From NCBI RefSeq assembly GCF_002127655.1, contig NZ_NEHB01000011.1, forward strand, positions 1 to 33,431: a stretch of 33,431 nt of DNA. Direction: 5' to 3'. The notes beneath the pieces are model-generated. The model saw nothing but the letters and a program-made list of their open reading frames with translations, had not been told where the DNA came from and searched no databases. Source of the DNA: Janthinobacterium sp. GW456P (GTDB taxonomy: Bacteria > Pseudomonadota > Gammaproteobacteria > Burkholderiales > Burkholderiaceae_D). Positions 15,623-23,738 of the stretch are shown piece by piece; within the stretch, counting starts at the first letter, position 1; every line of letters begins with the position of its first letter. Made by a program: the position numbers and the translations under genes.

Positions 15623-16915
15623 ATGCGCGACATACTGATTACCATCATCATCCTGGGCTCCCTGCCCTTCATCCTGAAGGCGCCGGCCATCGGCGGCCTG
15701 ATGTGGGTCTGGGTCAGCGTGATGAACCCGCACACGCAGGGCTGGGGCTTTGCCACCCATATGCCGTTCGCCTTCATCATCGCCATCGCCACCCTGATCA
15801 GCCTTGCGATGACGCGCGAGCCGAAACACCTGCCGCTCACGCCCGTCAGCGTGCTGCTGCTGCTGTTCGTCGCGTGGATGAACGTCACGGCGCCGTTTGC
15901 CCTGCTGCCGGAATCATCGTGGGTGCAGTGGAACAAGGTCATGAAGATCATGCTGATGAGCTTTGTGATCATGATGGTGATACGCACGCGGCGCGACATC
16001 GTGCGCCTGGTCTGGGTGCTGGTGGGCTCGATCGGATTTTATGGCGTGAAAGGCGGCATCTTCACCATCCGCAGCGGCGGCACGGAACGAGTCTGGGGGC
16101 CGGAAGAAACGTTTATTGGCGATAACAACGCGCTGGCCCTGGCCCTGATCATCACCATCCCCCTCATGTATTACCTGCAGCAAAACACGGAGAAACGCTG
16201 GGTGCGCCATGGCTTGTCCGGCGCCATGCTGCTGTCGGCCCTGGCCGCGCTGGGCTCGTATTCGCGCGGCGGCCTGCTCGCCATCGCGGCCATGGGCCTG
16301 TTCATGTGGCTGAAAAGCGAGCGCAAGCTGGTCCTGGGCGCGCTGCTTGGTGCGGTCACGCCGCTGCTGCTGGCCTTCATGCCCGAGCGCTGGGCCGAAC
16401 GCATGGACACCATCAATACCTACCAGGACGATGTGTCCGCCATGGGCCGCCTGAATGCCTGGCGCATGGCGTGGAACCTGGCGCGCGACCGTTTCCTGGG
16501 CGGCGGCTTCGACGTCTCCGACGCCGCTATCTTTGCCCGCTATGCACCGAACCCCATGGACGTGCATGCGGCGCACAGCATCTATTTCCAGGCGCTGGGC
16601 GAACACGGCTTCGTCGGCCTGCTGCTGTATCTGGCGCTGGGCGTCGCCACCTGGCGCACGGCGGCCGTCATCATCCGCCGCACGCGGGGCCAGCCGGAAT
16701 TGCGCTGGGCGCACGGCCTGGCCACCATGAGCCAGGCCAGCCTGATCGGCTTTGCCGTGGGCGGCGCCTTCCTCAGCCTGCTGTACTTCGACATGCCGTA
16801 CTACCTGATGGCCGCCCTGATCGCCACGCGCCTCGTCGTCGAGCGGCAAGCGCCGGCCCCCACATCGCGCCAGGCCAGGGTCAAGCCCCCGTCCGCCATC
16901 GCGGAGCAGCCATGA
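15623..16915 (+). CDS. O-antigen ligase-like (Wzy/WaaL family) protein, exosortase A-associated type
   Basis: This 430-residue polytopic membrane protein starts MRDILITIIILGSLPFILKA and includes GLMWVWVSVMNPHTQGWG, which I associate with the 'putative O-glycosylation ligase, exosortase A system-associated' group. It has about ten membrane segments and a periplasmic loop around residues 270-330 (MGRLNAWRMAWNLARDRFLG, AHSIYFQALGEHGFVG). The GRLNAW and HSIY..LGE.G motifs are the usual O-antigen ligase/polymerase signature. It would polymerise or attach lipid-linked glycan in the periplasm. I start at 15623, with AGGAG 11 bases upstream. The frame stays open to 15569. It overlaps the next gene as ATGA. 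Confidence 0.8.
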   Translation: MRDILITIIILGSLPFILKAPAIGGLMWVWVSVMNPHTQGWGFATHMPFAFIIAIATLISLAMTREPKHLPLTPVSVLLLLFVAWMNVTAPFALLPESSWVQWNKVMKIMLMSFVIMMVIRTRRDIVRLVWVLVGSIGFYGVKGGIFTIRSGGTERVWGPEETFIGDNNALALALIITIPLMYYLQQNTEKRWVRHGLSGAMLLSALAALGSYSRGGLLAIAAMGLFMWLKSERKLVLGALLGAVTPLLLAFMPERWAERMDTINTYQDDVSAMGRLNAWRMAWNLARDRFLGGGFDVSDAAIFARYAPNPMDVHAAHSIYFQALGEHGFVGLLLYLALGVATWRTAAVIIRRTRGQPELRWAHGLATMSQASLIGFAVGGAFLSLLYFDMPYYLMAALIATRLVVERQAPAPTSRQARVKPPSAIAEQP

Positions 16916-17847
16916 CGGCCACCCTGTCCATCCTGATCTACCACCGCGTGCTGGCGCGGCCCGACCCGCTGTTTCCCGGTGAGGTCGATGCAGCGCTGTT
17001 CGAGCGCCAGCTGCGCCTGTTAAAGCGCTTTTATGCGCCGCTGCCCCTGGCCGAGGCCGTGCAGCGCTTGCAGGATGGAAGCCTGCCCGCGCGCGCCGCC
17101 TGCATCACCTTCGACGACGGCTATGCGGACAATGCGCAAGTGGCCCTGCCCCTGCTGCAGCGCCACGGCTTGCATGCCACGTTCTTTATCGCCACGGACT
17201 ACCTCGATGGCGGACAGATGTGGAACGACACGGTGATCGAGGCCGTGCGCCAGGCGCCCGGTCCCCAGCTGGACTTGCGGGAACACGGCCTGGACTGCCT
17301 GTCCGTCGCCAGCCTGGTGCAGCGGCAAGCGGCCATCGCCGCCTTGCTGGGCCAGCTCAAATACCTGCCGTTCGACCGGCGCCAGCAGTTGGCCCTGCAG
17401 ATCCACCGCCAGGCGGGCGCCACGGCCGGGCCGCCAGCCATGCTGAGCACGGCGCAGTTGCGCCAGCTGCAGGCGGCCGGCATGGGGCTGGGCGCGCACA
17501 CGGCCAGCCACCCGATTCTGTCGACCTTGCCGGACCACGCCGCGCAGCGCGATATCGCCGACGGCAAGCGCCAGCTGGAAAGCGCAATCCAGGCGCCCGT
17601 CACCCTGTTTGCGTATCCGAACGGCAAGGTCGGGCGCGACTATGGCGCGCCGCACGTGGCGATGGTGCAACGCCTCGGCTTCAAGGCGGCGGTCGCCACG
17701 GACTGGGGCGTGGCGCGCCACGGCGCGGCTCTCGACCTGCTGCAACTGCCCCGCTTTACGCCGTGGGATCGAGGACGCCTGGCGTTTCTGTGGCGTTTGC
17801 GGCAAAACCGCCGGCTAGCGCACCCAGCGCCGCCGGATGCTGGCTGA
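16912..17847 (+). CDS. Polysaccharide deacetylase (NodB homology, CE4)
   Basis: The 311-residue enzyme removes acetyl groups from N-acetylated sugars of the polymer or its precursor. It has NodB motif 1 (ITFDDGYADN, Asp68-Asp69) and motif 2 (GAHTASHPIL, His196-x3-His200), the metal ligands of the CE4 family. FAYPNGK near residue 240 is the expected motif 3 region. The C-terminus reads RFTPWDRGRLAFLWRLRQN, as in deacetylases from exosortase-type clusters. No signal peptide is visible, so it may act on a cytoplasmic precursor. Its start overlaps the ligase stop (ATGA). Its last 92 bases overlap the convergent asparagine-synthetase-like gene. Confidence 0.85.
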   Translation: MTATLSILIYHRVLARPDPLFPGEVDAALFERQLRLLKRFYAPLPLAEAVQRLQDGSLPARAACITFDDGYADNAQVALPLLQRHGLHATFFIATDYLDGGQMWNDTVIEAVRQAPGPQLDLREHGLDCLSVASLVQRQAAIAALLGQLKYLPFDRRQQLALQIHRQAGATAGPPAMLSTAQLRQLQAAGMGLGAHTASHPILSTLPDHAAQRDIADGKRQLESAIQAPVTLFAYPNGKVGRDYGAPHVAMVQRLGFKAAVATDWGVARHGAALDLLQLPRFTPWDRGRLAFLWRLRQNRRLAHPAPPDAG

Positions 17848-19690
17848 GCCATTGTTCCAGCATCAGCAGCAGCCACACCATGGTGCCGTGATAGGCCGGG
17901 TGTTCCGCCAGCAAGCGCCCCTGTAAATCGTCAATGAAGGCGGGCCGCACGATGCCGCGCCCGCGCAGCTGGGTCAGGTTGTCGAACGCAAACTCGCGCA
18001 GCGGCGCGTGGCTGTGCAGCCACAGGCCGAAAGGCAAGCCGAAGCCGTGCTTTTGCTTGCGCACGATGGCCGGCGGCAGGATTTCCGCCAGCGCCCGCTT
18101 GAAGAAGGGCCGCAGCCGCCTGCCGTCGAGCTTGTCGCGTGGCGCCAGGCGTGACGCGAACGCCACCATCGCATCGTGCAGGAAGGGAAACGCCGCTTCC
18201 ACGCCGGCCAGCTCGCACGCCTTGCGCACCTTGAACAGGTCGTTGTCGGCCAAGGTAAAACGCATGTCCAGTGCCAGCAGTTCATTGATCTGGCTCAAGC
18301 CCTGCCCTTGCCGCTCCCAATACGCGCCATTCATGCAGCCGGGCGCCATGCCCGGGTCGACGGTATCGATGAAGCCCGCTTCCAGCACCGTGCGGTAGCC
18401 ATGGCGCAGCAGCAGGTTATAGCCGTCGAGCCTGGCCGGCAGCGGCAGGCTCGCCTGTTCGATGTAGCGGCGCGCCTTGTCGCCCAGCCGCCACGGTTTA
18501 GTTGTCCGTTCACGGAACAGCAGCGGCTCGATGATGGCCTGGCGCAGCATGACGGGCAAGCGCTCGTACTGCGACAACAAGGCTTGGTACGCATAGCGCT
18601 CATTGCCGCCGAACAATTCATCGCCGCCGTCGCCGCCCAGCAAGCGCGTGATGCCATCCTCGCGCGCCATCCGCGCGCAATAGTAGGCGGGAATGGCCGA
18701 GGCGTTGCCGAAAGGCTGGTCGAAAATGGCCGCCATGGCGGGAATCGCGGCCAGCACGTCGCCGGGCGTCACGTAGCGCTCATGGTGGATGCTGCCCGCA
18801 TGGCTGGCGGCCAGGCGCGCATACGCCATTTCGTCGTAGCCGGGCGCATCGAAGCCGATGGAATACGTGCGCGCGGGCCGGCCCGTCACCTGCCCCATGA
18901 TGGCGGCCAGGGTGGAACTGTCCGTGCCGCCGCTGAGAAAGGCACCCGTGCTAGCGCTATCGCTGCCCAGGCTGTTTTCCACGGCCAGTCGCAGCAGGCG
19001 CAGGAATTCCTGCTTGTTGCTGGCGAAGGTGGCCCGCGTGCGTGCTGCCGGCTCGTGGAAGGCCAGTTGCCAGTAGCTGCCCTTGCATTGCTTGCCGCCC
19101 CGCACATGCAGGTATTCGCCGGGCAGCAAGCGCTGCTGGCCAAGATAGGCCGTGGCCGGGCCGGGCACCATGTGAAAATACAGGTAGTGATATAAGGCTT
19201 GCGGATCGAGCGTGCCCCGCACGGAAGGATGGGCCAGCAAGGCGTCCAGCGAGGAAGCAAAGAACAGGCCCTGCGCATTGCCCGCATAGCTGAGCGGATG
19301 CATGCCGGCGCGGTCCACGGCCAGCAGGGCCGAACCGGAAAAGGCGTCGAGGATGGCCAAGCAGAAAGGCCCCGACAGGCTGGCGCAGGCGGCCACGCCC
19401 CGGCTCAGCCACAGGGCCCCAAGGCGGCTGGCCACGTCGTCGGCCGAACCCTCGAGCACGGGCCGGCCCCAGATGGCCACTTGCAAGCCATCTTGCTGAT
19501 ACACATGGCGGCTGCCGTCGATGGCGGCCACGGCCACGCCGCCCACTTCGCTGATGCTGGCGGCCTTCGGCGCGCTGTCGAAACGCGACAGGGGCGCGGC
19601 CATGCTTGCCAGCGCGGTAGGCGCGCCGCCATCGGCGGTGGCCAGGCCCGCAGCGCCGCCCGCCGCCAGCCAGCCGCACAGGCCGCTCAT
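17756..19690 (-). CDS. Asparagine-synthetase-like amidotransferase lacking Cys2
   Basis: The 644-residue product has an N-terminal glutaminase-like domain (residues 1 to about 210, with DRAGMHPLSYA in place of DRFGIRPLYY) and a C-terminal ATP-pyrophosphatase domain with FLSGGTDSSTLA (PP-loop 253-258). True class II amidotransferases start MCG, with Cys2 as the nucleophile. This one starts MSGLCGWLA, so residue 2 is Ser and the first Cys is at position 5. It should not hydrolyse glutamine in the standard way. It may use ammonia or, like beta-lactam synthetase, activate a carboxylate for another reaction. The start overlaps the decarboxylase stop (ATGA). The stop lies inside the convergent deacetylase gene. 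Confidence 0.85.
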   Translation of the reverse strand: MSGLCGWLAAGGAAGLATADGGAPTALASMAAPLSRFDSAPKAASISEVGGVAVAAIDGSRHVYQQDGLQVAIWGRPVLEGSADDVASRLGALWLSRGVAACASLSGPFCLAILDAFSGSALLAVDRAGMHPLSYAGNAQGLFFASSLDALLAHPSVRGTLDPQALYHYLYFHMVPGPATAYLGQQRLLPGEYLHVRGGKQCKGSYWQLAFHEPAARTRATFASNKQEFLRLLRLAVENSLGSDSASTGAFLSGGTDSSTLAAIMGQVTGRPARTYSIGFDAPGYDEMAYARLAASHAGSIHHERYVTPGDVLAAIPAMAAIFDQPFGNASAIPAYYCARMAREDGITRLLGGDGGDELFGGNERYAYQALLSQYERLPVMLRQAIIEPLLFRERTTKPWRLGDKARRYIEQASLPLPARLDGYNLLLRHGYRTVLEAGFIDTVDPGMAPGCMNGAYWERQGQGLSQINELLALDMRFTLADNDLFKVRKACELAGVEAAFPFLHDAMVAFASRLAPRDKLDGRRLRPFFKRALAEILPPAIVRKQKHGFGLPFGLWLHSHAPLREFAFDNLTQLRGRGIVRPAFIDDLQGRLLAEHPAYHGTMVWLLLMLEQWLSQHPAALGALAGGFAANATETPGVLDPTA

Positions 19691-20946
19691 ACGAGCACCT
19701 CGGCCGGCAGCGGATGGCCGAGAAACGCCGTCGGGCTGGCCGTCAAGCCATATGCGCCCGACTGGAACACCACCACCAGGTCGCCCTCCTCGGCGCGCGC
19801 CATCTCCATCTGGTCGGCCAGCAAGTCCAGCGGCGTGCACAGCGGCCCCACGACGGACGCCACTTCGCGCGGCCCGCCGTGCAGCCGGTTGCCGATGGCG
19901 ACCGGGTAATTCTTGCGGATCAGCTGGCCGAAATTGCCGGAGGCGGCCAGGTGGTGGTGCAAGCCGCCATCCGTCACTAAAAATACCTGTCCGTGCGACA
20001 CCTTGCGTTCGAGCACCTTGCACACATAGATACCGGCCTCGGCCACCAGATAACGGCCCAGTTCCAGGTTCAGGCGCACGCCGGGCGCCGCCTGGGCCAG
20101 CAGATCGAGCTGCCGCTGCAAGCCTGCGGCCACGGGCGCGAGGTCCAGCGCCTGATCGCCGGGAAAATACGGCACGCCGAAGCCCCCGCCGATATTCAGC
20201 GTGCGCAAGGGCGACGGCGCGCTGTCGGCCAGTTGCAGCGCCAGCTGTACGCTGAGCGCCTGCGCGTCGGCCAGGGCGGTGGCCGAGAGGCTTTGCGACC
20301 CCGCATACAGGTGAAAGCCGTGGAAATCGAGCCCCAGCTGGCCGATGCGCCCCAGCAGCGCAGGCACGCGGGCCGCATCGACGCCAAACGGCTGCGCGCC
20401 GCCGCCCATGCGCATGCCCGTGCGGCGCAAGGCGAAATCGGGATTCACGCGCACGGCTACCCGGGCCGTCACGCCCAGCCGTTCGCTGGCCAGCGCCGTC
20501 CTTTCCAGCTGCGCGCCCGATTCCACGTTGATCAGCACGCCGGCGGCCACGGCCCGCGCCAGTTCGCCCTCGCGCTTGCCCGGCCCCGCAAAACTGATGC
20601 GTTCAGCCGGCATCGGCGTATCGAGCGCCGTGGCCAGTTCGCCGCCCGAGGCCACGTCGATGCCATCGACCAGGCCCGCCAGCCACTGCACCACGGCCGG
20701 CATGGGATTGGCCTTCATCGCATAATGCACGTGCACGCCGGCGGGCAAGGCGGCGCGCAACTCGACCACGCGGCGCGTGATGTGCGCACGTTCATAGGCG
20801 TAGAACGGCGTGCCGCCCACCCGCTGGGCCAGCCGATGCAAGGGTACGCCGCCGAACTGCAGCATGTCGTTTTCCACCGCGAACTGCTGGCCCAAAGCCG
20901 CGTGCGACGGTAATTCCGTACTGTTCGAACGGATCAAGTCCTTCAT
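19687..20946 (-). CDS. Fold type III PLP-dependent decarboxylase, exosortase A-associated type
   Basis: The 419-residue enzyme belongs to the diaminopimelate/ornithine decarboxylase family. Lys78 in HYAMKANP is the PLP Schiff-base residue. Other expected parts are SGGELATAL (100-108), NIGGGFG for phosphate binding (251-257), ELGRYLV (295-301), Cys370 in VVGPLCTPLD, and Tyr399 in SGAYG. The family decarboxylates alpha-amino acids. In the butirosin pathway a relative (BtrK) acts on an aminoacyl group held on a carrier protein. The adjacent acyl ligase and nearby ACP make that model attractive here, but the substrate is unknown. It overlaps both neighbours by 4 bases. The ATG at 20946 is the natural start. 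Confidence 0.85.
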   Translation of the reverse strand: MKDLIRSNSTELPSHAALGQQFAVENDMLQFGGVPLHRLAQRVGGTPFYAYERAHITRRVVELRAALPAGVHVHYAMKANPMPAVVQWLAGLVDGIDVASGGELATALDTPMPAERISFAGPGKREGELARAVAAGVLINVESGAQLERTALASERLGVTARVAVRVNPDFALRRTGMRMGGGAQPFGVDAARVPALLGRIGQLGLDFHGFHLYAGSQSLSATALADAQALSVQLALQLADSAPSPLRTLNIGGGFGVPYFPGDQALDLAPVAAGLQRQLDLLAQAAPGVRLNLELGRYLVAEAGIYVCKVLERKVSHGQVFLVTDGGLHHHLAASGNFGQLIRKNYPVAIGNRLHGGPREVASVVGPLCTPLDLLADQMEMARAEEGDLVVVFQSGAYGLTASPTAFLGHPLPAEVLV

Positions 20947-22541
20947 GCCGCATCTCCTGATTGGACCGCATACGCCTGCGCCAGTTCCCTGGCCAGCAAG
21001 GGACGGTCGATCTTGCCGTTCGGGTTGCGCGGCAGCACGCCGTCGCGGATTTCCACCCACAGCGGCACCATATAGCTGGGCAGACGGGCGCGGCAGGCAG
21101 CCAGCACCTTGTCGCGCAACAATTCGACACCGGGCGCGGGCGTGACAAGCAAAGCGATGGCCTGGCCCAGCACGGCATGGGGCAAGCCCAGCGCGGCGGC
21201 CTCGCCCACCAGCCCGCTCGCATACACGACTTCCTCGACCTCGGCCGGGCTGACCCGGTAGCCCGACGTCTTGATCATGTCATCGCTGCGCCCCACGAAA
21301 TACAGAAAGCCTTCCGCATCGCGGCGCACGGTGTCGCCCGACCAGACGGCCAGTTCCGGCAGCACCAGGCCGCTGGCCTGCGGCGGCAGCGGCTTGAAGC
21401 GCTCGGCCGTGCGCGCCGCATCGTTCCAGTAGCCGAGCGCCACCAGCGCGCCCCGGTGCACGAGTTCGCCCGGTTCGTCGGCGTCGCAGACGCTGCCGTC
21501 GGGGCGCAGCACCAGCACTTCCGCATTCGGGATCGCTTGCCCGATGGAATCAGGGCGCCGCTCCAGCTGTTCCGGCGCCAGATAGGTGGAGCGAAACGCT
21601 TCCGTCAAGCCATACATCAGGTAGACCTGCGTGCGCGGCAACGACTGGCGCAGCTTGTCCAGCGTGGAGCGCTGCATCACGCCGCCCGAATTGGTGATGT
21701 AGCGCAAGGGCGTGGACAACGGCCAGCTCAGCTGCGACAACTGCACCCACAGGGGCGGCACGGCGGCCAAGCCCGTGATGGCTTCCTGCTCCACGGCTTC
21801 GACGATATCGCGCAGCAGCAGATAATTCATCAGCACGGCGCAGGCGCCGCTGGCAAACGCCGTCGTCAGCTGGCTCAGGCCGTAGTCAAAGCTGAGCGGC
21901 AGCACGCACAAAATCCGGTCTTGCGGCGTGTTGCGCAGATAGGCCGACACGCTGAGGGCGCCCGCCAGCATGTTGCGGTGCGATAGCACCACGCCTTTCG
22001 GCCGCCCCGTGCTGCCCGAGGTATAAAGAATGGCGGCCATGTCCATGTCGATCGCCGCATGCGGCATGAGCGGGGGCGCGCTGGCGGCGGGTACCGCGTG
22101 CCACGGCAGCAGGCGCAGCTTGCCCAGCATCGATTCCGCCGCCCCTTCGCCCGTCAGCAGCACCGTCTGCAAGTCCGGGCAGGCGGCCAGCGCGGGGCCC
22201 AGCTGCGCCAGGCGTTCGCGCGAGGTGACGAGGATGGCCACATTGCAGTCGGCCAGGATATACGCGACCTGATCCGGCTTGAGCAGCGGGTTGACGGGCA
22301 CGAACACGCCGCCGGCCGCCGCCGCGCCAAACATGGCGCTGACGTTTTCCGGGCGCTTTTCGAGGTACACGGCCACGCGCGCGCCGCGCTGCAAGCCCAG
22401 GGTCAGCAAGGTGCTTGCGCCATCGCGCACGGACTGCGCCAGCGCGCCATAGCTCCATTGCTCGTCCTGCCACGACAGGGCCGGCGCGTGGGGCATGCGC
22501 TGCGCCGTTTCGAAGATCAGATCGTGTATGAGTGTCGCCAT
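20943..22541 (-). CDS. AMP-forming acyl-CoA/ACP ligase, exosortase A-associated type
   Basis: The 532-residue ANL-superfamily enzyme activates a carboxylic or amino acid as adenylate and passes it to CoA or to a carrier protein. Core motifs are YTSGSTGRPKG (173-183), YLMYGLTEAF, WSGDTVRRDAEGFLYFVGR, then DDMIKTSGYRVSP, and the C-terminal catalytic lysine in NPNGKIDR. The ligase-decarboxylase order with a free-standing ACP gene on the other strand suggests the ACP as acceptor. I use the ATG at 22541 (MATLIHDLIF); 22562 and 22571 are alternatives. It is the first gene of a three-gene unit. A perfect FNR-type box lies 69-82 bases upstream. Confidence 0.85.
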   Translation of the reverse strand: MATLIHDLIFETAQRMPHAPALSWQDEQWSYGALAQSVRDGASTLLTLGLQRGARVAVYLEKRPENVSAMFGAAAAGGVFVPVNPLLKPDQVAYILADCNVAILVTSRERLAQLGPALAACPDLQTVLLTGEGAAESMLGKLRLLPWHAVPAASAPPLMPHAAIDMDMAAILYTSGSTGRPKGVVLSHRNMLAGALSVSAYLRNTPQDRILCVLPLSFDYGLSQLTTAFASGACAVLMNYLLLRDIVEAVEQEAITGLAAVPPLWVQLSQLSWPLSTPLRYITNSGGVMQRSTLDKLRQSLPRTQVYLMYGLTEAFRSTYLAPEQLERRPDSIGQAIPNAEVLVLRPDGSVCDADEPGELVHRGALVALGYWNDAARTAERFKPLPPQASGLVLPELAVWSGDTVRRDAEGFLYFVGRSDDMIKTSGYRVSPAEVEEVVYASGLVGEAAALGLPHAVLGQAIALLVTPAPGVELLRDKVLAACRARLPSYMVPLWVEIRDGVLPRNPNGKIDRPLLARELAQAYAVQSGDAA

Positions 22542-22581
22542 CGTTTCATCCCGGGTTGTCATGATTGCCATGCATTCCCCT

Positions 22582-22623
22582 ATGATTGGGACAAACGGGG
22601 GCGGCAGTGTTGATTTTTATCAA
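22582..22623 (-). promoter_or_regulatory. Perfect FNR/ANR-type box with a correctly spaced -10 candidate
   Basis: TTGAT-TTTT-ATCAA at 22610-22623 matches the FNR/ANR consensus TTGATNNNNATCAA exactly. On the minus strand, toward the acyl ligase, AATCAT at 22582-22587 could serve as a -10 element. Its centre is 32 bases from the box centre, as expected for an activator site at -41.5. I see no matching -10 at that distance toward the plus-strand genes. The region is a divergent promoter gap (22542-22749). No binding data exist here. Confidence 0.5.
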
Positions 22624-22749
22624 GTAAGCACCTCTCCCGACCGGTGGCGGCCTATCTGGCGCAATGCTTGAGGCCGCGCAACATCGATCACTGGCCGCTG
22701 CGCTCTAATGGACAGCGTTGGCTGCATAGCCGCCCCATCGTTGATCGCC

Positions 22750-23514
22750 ATGGCCAGCCTCGCCCATCTCCTTCACTTCCCTCGCTGGCAAAGGCTTGCC
22801 GCCAGCCTGCGCCAGCTGGGCTGGCGCGACAGCGCGTGGCTGGCCCTGGCGCGCCTGCTGGAACGCGTGCCGGGTGGGCGCTGCGCGCTGTACCGCTATC
22901 AATTCGTGGCACAAGCAGTGGCGCCCGGCTCGCTGTGCCGCGGACGCGGCCAGTCGATCGCCGTCACGCCCTGCCTGGCGGAAGCGGACTTGCCGCCCGG
23001 CCCCGAGCGCCGGTCCGGCGCACTGCGCGAACGCTACCGGCAAGGCGCGCAATGCCTGGTGGCGCGCGACAAGTCCGGCATGGTTGGCTGGATCTGGCTG
23101 CTGCGCCGCGGCTGCCAGGAAGACGAGGTGCGCGCCCGCTATGCGCTGGCGTCGCAGCAATCGTCCTGGGACCTGGACGTGTGGGTGCATCCCGACCAGC
23201 GCGGCGGCCTGGTCTTCGCCCGCCTGTGGGAAGAAGCCAACGCCGTGCTGCACGCGCAGGGCGTGCGCTGGTCGTGCAGCCGCATCTCGCGCTTCAACCG
23301 CGCCTCGCTGGGCGCCCATGCGCGCCTGGGCACGCATGCGCTGGGCACGGCCACCTTTCTCCGCTGCGGGCGCTGGCAATGGATGGCCGCCAGCCTGCCG
23401 CCATATATCCACCTGTCGCGCCACCCGGACGACATCCCCTGCCTGGCCTTCGATACTTCGTCCCTGCCGCACTACCCTTCCCTGGAGCTGACATGCCGCA
23501 TCTTGAAGCAGTAA
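22750..23514 (+). CDS. GNAT-like N-acyltransferase
   Basis: The 254-residue product has a GNAT-like core in its second half: DLDVWVHPDQRGGLVFARLW followed by EEANAVLHAQGV, and NRASLGAHARLG, which fits GNAT motif B. No membrane segment is evident. It could transfer the acyl or aminoacyl group carried by the adjacent ACP to a sugar or protein. The ATG at 22708 is in frame, but its 14 extra residues use codons (GTT, ATA, CCA, TTG) unlike the rest, so I start at 22750. Neither start has a clear Shine-Dalgarno. Its end overlaps the ACP gene by 22 bases. Confidence 0.65.
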   Translation: MASLAHLLHFPRWQRLAASLRQLGWRDSAWLALARLLERVPGGRCALYRYQFVAQAVAPGSLCRGRGQSIAVTPCLAEADLPPGPERRSGALRERYRQGAQCLVARDKSGMVGWIWLLRRGCQEDEVRARYALASQQSSWDLDVWVHPDQRGGLVFARLWEEANAVLHAQGVRWSCSRISRFNRASLGAHARLGTHALGTATFLRCGRWQWMAASLPPYIHLSRHPDDIPCLAFDTSSLPHYPSLELTCRILKQ

Positions 23515-23738
23515 AACGCATCCTCGACACCACCCTGGGCTTGAACGGGCGCGCGCTGGAAGCCCACACGCCGCTGCTGGGCAGCGTGCCGGAACTCGAT
23601 TCGATGGCCGTGATCGGCGTGATCGCCGCGCTGGAAGACCATTTCGGCATCATCGTCGCCGACGACGACATCCACGCGCGCCACTTCGCCACCGTCGGCA
23701 CCCTGCACGATTTCGTGTTTGCAAAGCTGCGACCATGA
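23493..23738 (+). CDS. Acyl carrier protein
   Basis: The 81-residue acidic protein has the ACP phosphopantetheine site ELDSMAVIGV, with Ser37 as the attachment residue. Flanking helices (EAVKRILDTTLGL at the start, TLHDFVFAKL at the end) have the expected positions. It lacks the standard DSLD motif of fatty-acid ACP (DSMA here), as is common in dedicated carrier proteins. GGAG lies 5 bases before the ATG. It overlaps the GNAT-like gene upstream and hydrolase 2 downstream (ATGA). A free-standing ACP beside an acyl ligase and a PLP decarboxylase suggests that it carries the group those enzymes make. Confidence 0.9.
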   Translation: MPHLEAVKRILDTTLGLNGRALEAHTPLLGSVPELDSMAVIGVIAALEDHFGIIVADDDIHARHFATVGTLHDFVFAKLRP

